Source: an uncultured Bacteroidota bacterium
GTDB taxonomy: Bacteria; Bacteroidota; Bacteroidia; Flavobacteriales; Flavobacteriaceae
Direction of reading: 5' to 3'
DNA: 64,000 nucleotides
NCBI GenBank assembly: GCA_902595555.1
Contig: CACJQM010000002.1
Location: forward strand, 248,001 to 312,000
A model generated the notes under the pieces. That model was given only the letters and a program-made list of their open reading frames with translations. It was not told the origin of the DNA and did not search any database. Shown in pieces: positions 34,525 through 43,109 of the stretch. Within the stretch, counting starts at the first letter, position 1, and each line of letters begins with the position of its first letter. Position numbers and translations under genes: made by a program.

Positions 34525-34737
34525 TTGAAAATAAGGATTATACTTTTTGCACTAAGCTCAGCAGCATTAATTTTCTTTTATGGGTATGATAATTCTGAAA
34601 CTGGATTTGAGTGGATATACAACTATGCTGATAGAACTGTAGCAATTATTTATTTTGTCTTATTATTTTTCTTTCAACATGTTTTATACTACCTAATTAA
34701 ATTTATATTTCTCTCATTGAAAAGATACTTTTCTTAA
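34525..34737 (+). CDS. Small two-helix membrane protein
   Basis: A 70-residue protein starting at TTG, with helices IILFALSSAALIFFYGY and TVAIIYFVLLFFFQHVLYYLI and a basic C-terminus (LKRYFS). No family recognised. It is separated by eight bases from the convergent DUF4920 gene. Confidence 0.45.
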   Translation: MKIRIILFALSSAALIFFYGYDNSETGFEWIYNYADRTVAIIYFVLLFFFQHVLYYLIKFIFLSLKRYFS

Positions 34738-34745
34738 CAGGAAAC

Positions 34746-35213
34746 TTATTTATCAATTACAACACCGTCTGCCAAAAATGATATTGTAATTTCAGGTTTT
34801 ACAATTTTTGAAACTTCATCCTTTGATTTTCCGGCATCTTCAGCATAATGCCTCAATTGTGCAACACTTAAAGTATCGACTGATAGCTTTCCATTAATTA
34901 TAGCTGATTTACCTTCAGCTCCAGATTTTGGCACAAAAAAACCATAATCTTTAAACCTGACAAGAATTGTATCTCGTTCTACCGATATTTTCATCCAGCA
35001 ACCTTTCATTGGACATGTAGACAAAATTTGCCCTTCCAATTTAGTATCATCTTGAGGATTATTTAAAAGAGATTCTTTTTCAACTTTATAGTTGTTAATT
35101 CCTGCTATGTCAAATGATTGTCCATATGTATCAAAATTTTTGTTGGACTGTCCATTTAATAAAAGTGAAATAGAAAATAACAGAGATGTTAAAATGTAGA
35201 GTTTAGTTTTCAT
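34746..35213 (-). CDS. DUF4920 domain protein, exported
   Basis: A 155-residue protein with a signal peptide (ending LLNGQS). It shows the DUF4920 pattern: an ILSTCPMKGCWMKI core with a CxxxGCW motif that could bind a metal or cofactor, RFKDYGFFVPKSGAEGK, then LSVAQLRHYAEDAGKS. The family is common in Bacteroidetes and of unknown function. It follows the nitroreductase gene after seven bases. Confidence 0.85.
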   Translation of the reverse strand: MKTKLYILTSLLFSISLLLNGQSNKNFDTYGQSFDIAGINNYKVEKESLLNNPQDDTKLEGQILSTCPMKGCWMKISVERDTILVRFKDYGFFVPKSGAEGKSAIINGKLSVDTLSVAQLRHYAEDAGKSKDEVSKIVKPEITISFLADGVVIDK

Positions 35214-35220
35214 AATTTAT

Positions 35221-35787
35221 TTAATTGTTCCATTCAACTTTTTCACTAATTGAAATTCTTTGTTTTGGTTTTATTTCAGAATGATTAAATTTTCCTAAGT
35301 AAAAAAATCCAAGGCTTTTTTCTCCTTCCTTAAGCTTGAAAAAATCATTCATTAAGGATGTATATTTTGGGGTACTCCAATAACATCCAATATCATTTGC
35401 AGCACATGTAAGCCACATATTTTGAACTGCCATAGCTGTTGCTGCAATTTCCTCCCATTCAGGGACTCTCTTAAGGGAATCCTTTTTCATGAAAATTGCA
35501 ATTATGCAATTCGAAAGCTTACACTTTTCAATTATTTTTTTCTTTTTTATTTCGATATGGTTTGATCCATTTGAAAATTGTTCATAACAATTAGCCATTT
35601 CAAAAGCAAGCTTGCCTTTTGAATCACCTTTATATACCTTAAAAAACCAAGGTTGTGTAAGCTTGTGCGTAGGTGCAGTATTAGCATTTTTTAGTAAAAG
35701 CTTAATAAATGAATCTTCTATTTCTGCATTCTCATATTGATTAGGATACACAGCCCTTCTTCTCTGAATGATATCATTAAAATTCAT
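35221..35787 (-). CDS. Nitroreductase family protein
   Basis: A 188-residue FMN-dependent nitroreductase-fold protein. It opens with FNDIIQRRRAVYP (the RRSxR-type phosphate-binding start) and APTHKLTQPWFFKV. AVQNMWLTCAANDIGCYWSTP is the conserved helix, and LGFFYLGKFN the late strand. Members reduce nitro compounds, quinones or flavins. I use the ATG at 35787; a GTG one codon earlier is possible. Confidence 0.9.
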   Translation of the reverse strand: MNFNDIIQRRRAVYPNQYENAEIEDSFIKLLLKNANTAPTHKLTQPWFFKVYKGDSKGKLAFEMANCYEQFSNGSNHIEIKKKKIIEKCKLSNCIIAIFMKKDSLKRVPEWEEIAATAMAVQNMWLTCAANDIGCYWSTPKYTSLMNDFFKLKEGEKSLGFFYLGKFNHSEIKPKQRISISEKVEWNN

Positions 35788-35913
35788 CACTTAAAATTAA
35801 TTTTTTTTAATATTAATTGAAGATTTAAAAATAACAAAAAAAGACCCTTATTAAATATTTCAATATTTTCAATTATAAGATTTATAATTTTTTATTAAAT
35901 TACATGTATTAAT

Positions 35914-36300
35914 ATGAAACTTGTTTTAAAATTATTGATTCTAGCAGTTGCAGTGACTGTCTTGAGCGCATGGACATTCAGATTAGAAATGGATACAATT
36001 TATCGTGGCGCTGATGCTTCTAATATGATTGAAGAATTTCAAGCTTATGGCCTAAATCAAACTACAATGATTGTTGTTGGTATTTTTAAAGTAATGTGTG
36101 CAATCTTTTTACTTTTAGGTTTGAAATTTGAAAAATTTGTTACTCCGGCTGCTTTTATAATGGGAACTTTTATGCTTGCTGCAATTTATTTTCATTTAAG
36201 TATTAGTGACCCACTTATCCCGACTGCTCCATCTGCCATGATGTTTTTATCATGTCTTGCAATAATTTATTTAGACAAAAAAGTTTCTAAATCTCTTTAG
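35914..36300 (+). CDS. DoxX-like four-helix membrane protein
   Basis: A 128-residue membrane protein with four helices: LKLLILAVAVTVLSAWTF, MIVVGIFKVMCAIFLLLGL, VTPAAFIMGTFMLAAIYFHL and SAMMFLSCLAIIYL. The order and the YFHLSISDP loop fit DoxX-like proteins, some of which act with quinones. It lies 32 bases before the SDR/ACAD operon and may be its first gene. Confidence 0.7.
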   Translation: MKLVLKLLILAVAVTVLSAWTFRLEMDTIYRGADASNMIEEFQAYGLNQTTMIVVGIFKVMCAIFLLLGLKFEKFVTPAAFIMGTFMLAAIYFHLSISDPLIPTAPSAMMFLSCLAIIYLDKKVSKSL

Positions 36301-36332
36301 TGGTTATCCCTTAAAAGATTGAACTACATTTT

Positions 36333-37109
36333 ATGATAAAGGAAAAATTTAATTTAGAAGGCAAGGTAGCTGTCATAACAGGGGCTTCTAAAGGAATTGG
36401 GAAAGCTATCGCTTTAGGTTTTGCTGAGTTTGGTGCTCATGTTATTGTTAGTAGCAGGAGTGAAGAAGCTGTAAAAAATGTCGAAACCGAATTTAAATCT
36501 AAAGGTTTTTCTGTCTCATCATTAAAATGCCATGTTGGAAATAAAGAGGATAGGATCAATTTAATTGAAACAACCTTAAAAGCTCATGGGAGGATAGATA
36601 TTTTAGTTAATAATGCTGGTACTAATCCTTACTTTGGACCAATTCATAAAATGCCCGCGGAAGCTTATCAAAAGACAATGGATATTAATTTAAACTCAGC
36701 CATTGAATTGAGCAATTTAGTATATCCAATTATGAAAAGTCAAAATTCAGGCAATATCATTCACATAAGTTCTATTGAAGGTATACATCCATCAAAATTT
36801 ATGTCAGCTTATAATATTAGTAAAGCTGCATTAATTATGTTAACAAAAAACCAATCGATAGAGTGGGGAAAATATAACATTAGGGTTAATGCAATTTGTC
36901 CTGGATATGTAAGAACTAAATTAAGTTCTGGTTTACTTGAATTTGAAGGCGCTGAAGAAAGATTAGTCAATAATGTTTCTTTGAGAAGAGCATCAAATCC
37001 AGATGAGATGGCTGGACTCGCAGTTTTCTTAGCATCCGAAGCTAGTTCTTATGTTACCGGTACTTCTATTGTAAATGATGGAGGTCTTCTTAATTCTCCA
37101 ATTTTTTAG
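36333..37109 (+). CDS. SDR family oxidoreductase (FabG-like)
   Basis: A 258-residue classical short-chain dehydrogenase. The cofactor loop is TGASKGIGKAIA, followed by LVNNAGTNPY. The catalytic residues are Ser147 region, Tyr160 and Lys164 (SAYNISKAAL), and the end VTGTSIVNDGGLLNSP is typical. SSRSEEA after strand 2 suggests NADP(H). It begins a four-gene set with an ACAD10/11-like dehydrogenase, a second SDR and an APH-fold kinase, and would oxidise or reduce a hydroxyacyl intermediate. Confidence 0.9.
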   Translation: MIKEKFNLEGKVAVITGASKGIGKAIALGFAEFGAHVIVSSRSEEAVKNVETEFKSKGFSVSSLKCHVGNKEDRINLIETTLKAHGRIDILVNNAGTNPYFGPIHKMPAEAYQKTMDINLNSAIELSNLVYPIMKSQNSGNIIHISSIEGIHPSKFMSAYNISKAALIMLTKNQSIEWGKYNIRVNAICPGYVRTKLSSGLLEFEGAEERLVNNVSLRRASNPDEMAGLAVFLASEASSYVTGTSIVNDGGLLNSPIF

Positions 37110-37111
37110 TA

Positions 37112-38317
37112 ATGGATTTCCAATTTTCTGAAAAATCTTTAAAACTACAAAAAGAGCTTTCCGACTTTATGTTGGAATATGTTAATGACCAAGAAAAAAG
37201 TATTTTAAATTTTCAAAAAAATAATATTTGGATTAATGACCCTAAGATTGAAGATTTAAAAATTAAAGCCAAACAAAAGGGTTTATGGAATTTATTCCTT
37301 CCAAAAGATTACAATAAACTTAGCCCTGGTCTTTCAAATTTAGAATATGCCCCATTAGCTGAAATTATGGGAAGAATTCCCTTTTCGTCAGAGATATTTA
37401 ATTGTTCTGCACCAGATACAGGTAATATGGAAGTACTAGCAAAGTATGGTTCTGAGGCTCAAAAAAACACTTGGTTAAATCCATTGATGGAAGGTAAAAT
37501 AAGGTCAGCTTTTTTAATGACAGAACCTGATGTTGCTTCCTCTGACGCTACAAATATTGAAACATCTATTGAGAAAAAAGGTGAAAATTATGTTATAAAT
37601 GGTAAAAAATGGTGGTCGTCAGGGGCCATGAATCCAAATTGTAAGTTTTTTATTGTCATGGGTAAATCTGACAAATCAGCTGAAAGACATAAACAACAAA
37701 GTATGATTATCGTTCCGAGAGATAACCCAGGTATTAACATTTTAAGACCCCTTACTGTTTTTGGTTATTATGATTCACCTCATGGTCATGCAGAAATTGA
37801 ACTAAATGATGTTGCAGTGCCAGCTGAAAATCTTATCCTTGGAGAGGGTAGAGGATTTGAAATAGCACAAGGCCGTTTAGGTCCTGGAAGAATTCATCAT
37901 TGTATGCGATTAATTGGAGCAGCTCAAAGATCTTTAGAATTAATGTGTGAAAGAGTTACAAAAAGAGAAACTTTTGGTAAAAAATTAAAAGACTACAGCA
38001 GTATTAGACAAGATATAGCAAAGTCAGCCTCTGAGATTGAACAAGCCAGATTATTGACTTTCTCAGCTGCAGATCATATAGACAAATATGGTCTTAAAGG
38101 AGCTAAAGAATTGATAGCGATGATTAAAATTATTATTCCGAAAATGACGTGTAAAATTGTTGATAGAGCAATTCAAGCTCATGGGGGTAAAGGTGTTTCA
38201 GATGATACTCCATTGGCTCAATTTTACATGTATGCCAGGACAATTAGATTAGCAGATGGGCCTGATGAAGTTCATATGTACCAGCTGGGAAGAAATATCA
38301 TAAATAAATATTCATAA
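37112..38317 (+). CDS. ACAD10/11-type acyl-CoA dehydrogenase
   Basis: A 401-residue FAD-dependent acyl-CoA dehydrogenase family protein. FAD/substrate motifs include FLMTEPDVASSDATNI, WWSSGAMNP and VTKRETFGKKL. Near the C-terminus, LADGPDEVH (380-388) replaces the usual catalytic-Glu segment; this Asp-containing motif is typical of mammalian ACAD10/ACAD11 and their bacterial relatives. In that family the enzyme can act on 4-phospho-acyl-CoA rather than carry out simple dehydrogenation. The nearby kinase gene supports this. Confidence 0.9.
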   Translation: MDFQFSEKSLKLQKELSDFMLEYVNDQEKSILNFQKNNIWINDPKIEDLKIKAKQKGLWNLFLPKDYNKLSPGLSNLEYAPLAEIMGRIPFSSEIFNCSAPDTGNMEVLAKYGSEAQKNTWLNPLMEGKIRSAFLMTEPDVASSDATNIETSIEKKGENYVINGKKWWSSGAMNPNCKFFIVMGKSDKSAERHKQQSMIIVPRDNPGINILRPLTVFGYYDSPHGHAEIELNDVAVPAENLILGEGRGFEIAQGRLGPGRIHHCMRLIGAAQRSLELMCERVTKRETFGKKLKDYSSIRQDIAKSASEIEQARLLTFSAADHIDKYGLKGAKELIAMIKIIIPKMTCKIVDRAIQAHGGKGVSDDTPLAQFYMYARTIRLADGPDEVHMYQLGRNIINKYS

Positions 38318-39074
38318 TGTCATATAAAGATCAAGTTGTATTAATTACTGGTGGGGCATCTGGTATAGGTAAGGCTTCCGTCATTGAATTTGCAAAAGAG
38401 GGAGCAAAAGTTGTTTTTGCTGATATTCAAAAAGAAAAAGGAACTAAATTGAAAGATGATCTCATCAAAAAGAAATATCATGTTGATTTTTATCACTTAG
38501 ATATTTCAGAATTGAATTCTGTTGATTCACTTTTAAATTATATTGTTGATGAATATGGATGTTTAGATATAGCATTTAACAATGCGGGTGTCCAAGGTCA
38601 AATGATTACTACTATTCAAACAACAATTGATAATTGGGATAAAGTCCTTTCTGTTAATGCAAGAAGTGTGTTTTATTGTATGAAAAAACAATTAGAAATT
38701 ATGTGTTCTCAGAAAAAAGGTGTGATATTGAACAATGCATCTGCAGCAGGTCTGAGAGGATTACCAAACGGTGTTGCATACTCTGCAAGTAAGCATGCTG
38801 TTGTTGGAATGACCAAAACAGCTGCGATGGAATATGCAAAATTTGGAATTAGAATTAATGCTCTATGCCCATCATTTACAGAAACAGAAATGTTTAGCCC
38901 TGAATTATTTGATAAAATTTCAGAGGGAATTTCTGAAAAATTAAGAAAAAAATACCTATGAAAAGATTTGCAAAAGTTGAAGAACAAGTTGGGGCTATTA
39001 TGTGGCTTTGTTCTGAAAAAGCTAGCTATGTTACTGGGCAAGCTTTTGCGATTGATGGAGGATTAACAGCTTAG
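38317..39074 (+). pseudogene. SDR family oxidoreductase, frameshifted near the 3' end
   Basis: The frame from 38317 carries a normal SDR (TGGASGIGKAS, FNNAGVQGQ, catalytic VAYSASKHAV, ALCPSFTETEM) but stops at 38961 after 214 residues. The missing C-terminus lies in another frame directly after: MKRFAKVEEQVGAIMWLCSE to the family ending GQAFAIDGGLTA, stopping at 39074. The switch falls in a run of seven A at 38946-38952; eight A would restore one 252-residue protein. It is either a sequencing or assembly error, a slippage site, or a recent inactivation. The start shares one base with the ACAD stop. Confidence 0.85.
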
Positions 39075-39078
39075 TACT

Positions 39079-40143
39079 ATGTTGCAGAAAGTTAGGGAGG
39101 GAGAAGAAATAGATAAAATAAAAATCTCAAACTTTTTTTTAAAAAATAATTTAATCTCTGACGACAAAGTAGACCCAAATATTCTGCAATATTCAAACGG
39201 ATACTCTAACTTAACTTACCTCATAACGTTTAACGATAATAACTTTGTATTAAGATGTCCACCTAAGGGTGCTGTAAAAAGAGGACATGATATGAGCAGA
39301 GAATATAAGGTGTTGAGTAAACTTAGTAATTCATTCAATAAAGTACCAAAAACTTACTTATACAATGATGATATGAATATCATCGATCGTCCATTTTACG
39401 TGATGGAAAGAATTAGTGGTATTATTTTAACTGCCAATGAAGTAGAAAAAAGAAATATAAATGCCAATGATTTTAAAAAAATTTCAAAGTCATGGCTTCA
39501 AACATTAACCGAATTACATTCACTGGATTATAAAAGTGTAGGGCTTGAAGATTTAGGTAAACCCTACGGATATATTGATAGACAAATTGAAATTTGGTCG
39601 AAACAATACCAAAATGCTAAAACTGATGAAATTCAATCTGCAGATAAAATCATTAAGTGGCTTTATGAAAACAAACCAGTTTCAAAAAACACATCCTTGA
39701 TTCATAATGATTATAAATATGACAATGTTGTTTTTAGAGATGAAAATTGGAATGAAATTAATTCAATTTTAGACTGGGAAATGTGTACAATCGGAGATCC
39801 TTTAATGGACCTGGGTACATCAATTGCCTATTGGACAATGTCAAACGACCATCCTGTAATTTTAAATGGGCTAAAGTCCCCAACAGTATTTCAAGGCAAC
39901 CCAAGTAGATCTAAAATAGTTGAATTATACTGCAAGCAAACCAATACTAAAATAGATGATTTTGTATTTTATTATGTGTATGGTTTATTTAAAATTGCTG
40001 TAATTGTTCAGCAGATATTTTACAGATTTAAAAAAGGATTAACTACGAATAAAAAGTTTAGCGAGCTCAATAAATATGCTAAAGTTCTTTGTGATACTGC
40101 ATGGCAATCTATACAAAAAAAACAAATTGAAAATCTATTTTAA
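39079..40143 (+). CDS. APH-fold phosphotransferase (ACAD10/11 kinase-like)
   Basis: A 354-residue aminoglycoside-phosphotransferase-fold kinase. The ATP-binding part has YSNGYSNLTYLI and FVLRCPP (Lys-equivalent strand). The catalytic loop is LIHNDYKYDNVVF, and the metal motif ILDWEMCTIGDPLMDLG. This subtype is fused to the dehydrogenase in mammalian ACAD10/11 and separate in bacteria (for example LvaA of Pseudomonas putida, which phosphorylates 4-hydroxyvaleryl-CoA). It lies four bases after the SDR. A 4-hydroxyacyl-CoA kinase role is inferred from family and context; drug resistance is unlikely. Confidence 0.85.
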   Translation: MLQKVREGEEIDKIKISNFFLKNNLISDDKVDPNILQYSNGYSNLTYLITFNDNNFVLRCPPKGAVKRGHDMSREYKVLSKLSNSFNKVPKTYLYNDDMNIIDRPFYVMERISGIILTANEVEKRNINANDFKKISKSWLQTLTELHSLDYKSVGLEDLGKPYGYIDRQIEIWSKQYQNAKTDEIQSADKIIKWLYENKPVSKNTSLIHNDYKYDNVVFRDENWNEINSILDWEMCTIGDPLMDLGTSIAYWTMSNDHPVILNGLKSPTVFQGNPSRSKIVELYCKQTNTKIDDFVFYYVYGLFKIAVIVQQIFYRFKKGLTTNKKFSELNKYAKVLCDTAWQSIQKKQIENLF

Positions 40144-40155
40144 ATTTGTATTAGA

Positions 40156-41511
40156 ATGCAATCTAAATTTCACATAATATTCTTATTCTTTTTTGTTTTA
40201 TTCTCATGTGTTGATGATAACGAAAACTTTGTTATTGATAAAAAAGAATATAAAAATAAGCTTGAAGGATTCTGGTTGGGACAATCAATTGCTAATTGGA
40301 CTGGTATTATTACAGAAATGGATAAAATTGGAATTCCTATTAATGAAAAGGGTGAAGGATTTTATACAAGTGAAAATTGGGGTGGGAAAGATGAACCCAA
40401 TATTTGGTCAAACAGCTCAAATTATAAGATAATAGATTTTAATCTTGCTAAATCAGATAGTATATGGGGATCAGATGACGATACAGATATAGAATACATG
40501 TATCAGGAACTTATTTTAGAAAACAATAACATTAAGTTAAGTCCTGAAGAAATTCGAGATGGTTGGTTGAAACATATTAAATCAGAAGAACAAAATTTTC
40601 TTTGGGTATCAAATCAAAGAGCTTTTGATTTAATGAGGGGGGGTATTATGCCACCTGAAACAAGTAATCCTAAAAACAATCAATTCTATGAGATGATTGA
40701 TGCACAATTAACAACCGAAATTTTCGGCCTTTATTCGCCCTTTTATCCAGATGTTGGTCTTTCAATGGCATACTTACCAATTAGAACTGTTGCTAGAGAG
40801 AATGCTGCTTGGATTTCTGAATTTTATATCATTATGCATTCTTTGGCTCTACTTAAAACCGACCATAAAGACATAAAAGAAAAAGTTTTTTGGATGTCAA
40901 GTCAGGCTCGTAAAATATTACCAAATGCATCATATTCTGCTAAAATGTATGATTATGTTAAATCTAAATATGAATCTGGATTGAGCTGGGAGGAGACTAG
41001 AGATAGTTTGAATTATAAATTTCAAATAAACAACGAACACGGATATAATTTATCAAGAGTTGATAAAAGTTGTAATGGATGTTTTGCTGCAGGTATAAAC
41101 TTTGGGGCTAGTATTGTGAGTCTATTTTATGGTCAAGGAGATTTTAAAGAAACAATTAAAATAGCTACACTATGTGGCTGGGACTCAGATAATCCTGCCT
41201 CAACATGGGGTGGTTTACTTGGTTTTATGTACGGAAAAAAACAAATTCAAAAAATGTTCAATGTTGAACTATCAAACAAGTATAATATACACAGGACCAG
41301 AATTGGATTTAGCAAACCAATCGATAATTTTGAATCAATGGCTGAGAAGGGCTTAAAAATTATAGATATGGTTGTAACTGAAAAATATCTAGGAGAGATA
41401 AAAAATAATAAATGGATTTTTAGAAAGCTTCCTACAAGATACACTCGCGATTATGTTGATGACCCACCAGACCCAGAACCACCTGAAATCGATTTATCTG
41501 AATCTAACTAG
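40156..41511 (+). CDS. ADP-ribosylglycohydrolase family lipoprotein
   Basis: A 451-residue protein with a lipoprotein signal (LFSCVDD). The fold signature of DraG/ARH enzymes is visible: KLEGFWLGQSIANWTG at the start, the metal-binding DDDTDIEYMYQEL, the central ENAAWISEFY helix, and the second metal motif CGWDSDNPAS followed by TWGGLLGFMYG. Known members remove ADP-ribose from proteins or small molecules in the cytoplasm. An envelope-anchored form suggests another substrate, perhaps a sugar or nucleoside. It starts 12 bases after the kinase gene, and its end overlaps DUF1643. Confidence 0.8.
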   Translation: MQSKFHIIFLFFFVLFSCVDDNENFVIDKKEYKNKLEGFWLGQSIANWTGIITEMDKIGIPINEKGEGFYTSENWGGKDEPNIWSNSSNYKIIDFNLAKSDSIWGSDDDTDIEYMYQELILENNNIKLSPEEIRDGWLKHIKSEEQNFLWVSNQRAFDLMRGGIMPPETSNPKNNQFYEMIDAQLTTEIFGLYSPFYPDVGLSMAYLPIRTVARENAAWISEFYIIMHSLALLKTDHKDIKEKVFWMSSQARKILPNASYSAKMYDYVKSKYESGLSWEETRDSLNYKFQINNEHGYNLSRVDKSCNGCFAAGINFGASIVSLFYGQGDFKETIKIATLCGWDSDNPASTWGGLLGFMYGKKQIQKMFNVELSNKYNIHRTRIGFSKPIDNFESMAEKGLKIIDMVVTEKYLGEIKNNKWIFRKLPTRYTRDYVDDPPDPEPPEIDLSESN

Positions 41512-41949
41512 TTGTGTAGTTTTTTTTAAATAAAGCGGATGCTTTGGCGTCCCATTTTTGTTCAAACCAAAACAAAATGGCTTTTTTACAATTTTTTGTA
41601 TCCATTTTGGAGTTGACTCAACTGTTTTTCCCCAGGCAAAAATAATCTTGGAACTTTTATCAATCATTAAACTTATATGCCTTTTATTTTCTTTTTTGTT
41701 ATGAGACAAATCATCGTATAATTCTCTTATATGAGGAGTAATTTTTGGGTATAAGTTCCCAACATAAAAACCCCCATAACCAAATTTTTTTGTAAAAAAT
41801 ATTAACCTTTTAATAGTTTTATCATCAAAATGGTCATCTGCCTTTGATGGGTTTAACATAATGTATGTAATTGTTGGTGAATCAGACCATACTCTACTCA
41901 AACTATAACGAAATTTTTTATCTTTTGAAATTATCGCTGACCGATTCAA
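41494..41949 (-). CDS. DUF1643 domain protein
   Basis: A 151-residue protein with the DUF1643 pattern: YRYSL-like start (FRYSLSRVW), ITYIMLNPSKADDHFDDKTI, the GGFYVGNLYPKIT strand, and IIFAWGKTVEST with the late GTPKHPLYL. The family is widespread but has no known activity. It overlaps the end of the ADP-ribosylglycohydrolase-like gene by 18 bases and may be the last gene of the minus-strand operon that starts near 46.2 kb. Confidence 0.85.
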   Translation of the reverse strand: MNRSAIISKDKKFRYSLSRVWSDSPTITYIMLNPSKADDHFDDKTIKRLIFFTKKFGYGGFYVGNLYPKITPHIRELYDDLSHNKKENKRHISLMIDKSSKIIFAWGKTVESTPKWIQKIVKKPFCFGLNKNGTPKHPLYLKKTTQLVRFR

Positions 41950-41972
41950 ATTAACTAATTAATAAATGCTGA

Positions 41973-43079
41973 TTAATTATTTTGATTTTCAAGGAATACT
42001 GAAGTTGTAGGGTAAGCAAAATCACTACCATGTTTTTTTACAATCTCAATGATTTTAAAATTTATTTCTTGCTGAGTGTCTACTAAATTATCCCACTCAT
42101 TGCTCCTAACAAAATACAGGACCATAACATCTAGAGAGCTATCTCCAAAATTTAAAAATCTGACTTTGCCGTCTTGATTTGTTTGTTTGTGATCGTCAAC
42201 CAATTTTTGAATATCATTAACAATATTTTTAATTTGGTCAACACTGGTTGAATATGTTAATCCAATATTTATTTTGACACGCCTTACAGGTCGCACCCCT
42301 AAATTATCCAATTCAGCATTTACTAAGTTTTTATTAGGAACAGTTACTACACTTTTGTCAAATGTTCTAACTCTTGTACTCCTAAATCCAACCTTTTCTA
42401 CCATTCCAGTAATAGATCCTATAGTTATAACGTCACCAACTTGAAATGGCTTATCGAGAAAAATTGTGAATGAACCCAAGAGATTTTCTAAACTCTCTTT
42501 AGAAGCTAGAGCAACAGCTACTCCACCGACACCCAGCCCAGCGGCTAGAGCAGTTACATTTTGATCAAAAACATTTGCAAGAATAACTACAACTGCAAAA
42601 ATGAACACCAAAACTTTACCTATTTCAATTGCAAAAGGGATTAACTGATCATCAACTTTACTTTCAGTTTGTTCAGCCCTAAATTTTAATCTAACTCCTA
42701 AGTATTCAACAGACTGAAGGATTGTCCAAAAAATTGTAATTATTAAAAAGAAGGAAAACCCTTTTGATAAAATCATTTTTAATCCAAGTTCAGATGAATC
42801 TACTAAGCCCCATGATTCGGGGAAACTTAATGTGTTGAATCCAAAATAAAAGATTATAAGTAGTAAAAAATAATATAATGGTTTTTTGAGAAGATTATCA
42901 AATTCATCTTTTCCGCCAACATGATTTTTATTGCCAACAATTCTGAAAATGATTTTCCTTAAGTATGAGCTAATCGGTGATATTAATATATACCCGAAAA
43001 GGAGAATGAGAATAAAAACTAAATAATCTTTTATCTCATTTTCTAAAAAAATATTATTTAAAAAGTCTAGTTTATCCAT
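41973..43079 (-). CDS. MscS family mechanosensitive channel
   Basis: A 368-residue small-conductance mechanosensitive channel. Four N-terminal helices include LVFILILLFGYILISPI and a YFLLLIIFYFGFNTL segment. The pore helix AAGLGVGGVAVALASKESLENLLG is Ala/Gly-rich, and the beta domain has KPFQVGDVITIGSITGMVEKVG and VPNKNLVNA. It releases osmolytes upon hypo-osmotic shock at the inner membrane. Confidence 0.93.
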   Translation of the reverse strand: MDKLDFLNNIFLENEIKDYLVFILILLFGYILISPISSYLRKIIFRIVGNKNHVGGKDEFDNLLKKPLYYFLLLIIFYFGFNTLSFPESWGLVDSSELGLKMILSKGFSFFLIITIFWTILQSVEYLGVRLKFRAEQTESKVDDQLIPFAIEIGKVLVFIFAVVVILANVFDQNVTALAAGLGVGGVAVALASKESLENLLGSFTIFLDKPFQVGDVITIGSITGMVEKVGFRSTRVRTFDKSVVTVPNKNLVNAELDNLGVRPVRRVKINIGLTYSTSVDQIKNIVNDIQKLVDDHKQTNQDGKVRFLNFGDSSLDVMVLYFVRSNEWDNLVDTQQEINFKIIEIVKKHGSDFAYPTTSVFLENQNN

Positions 43080-43109
43080 TAATATTTAAGGCAAAAATAG
43101 CTAATTCTT

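Noticed and set aside
38958-39074. A separate 38-residue gene after the second SDR
   Set aside because: Its sequence is the conserved SDR C-terminus in a shifted frame, so it is part of the frameshifted gene, not an independent small protein.
39079-40143. Aminoglycoside resistance kinase
   Set aside because: The APH fold is shared, but the setting beside an ACAD10/11-like dehydrogenase and SDRs points to metabolism.
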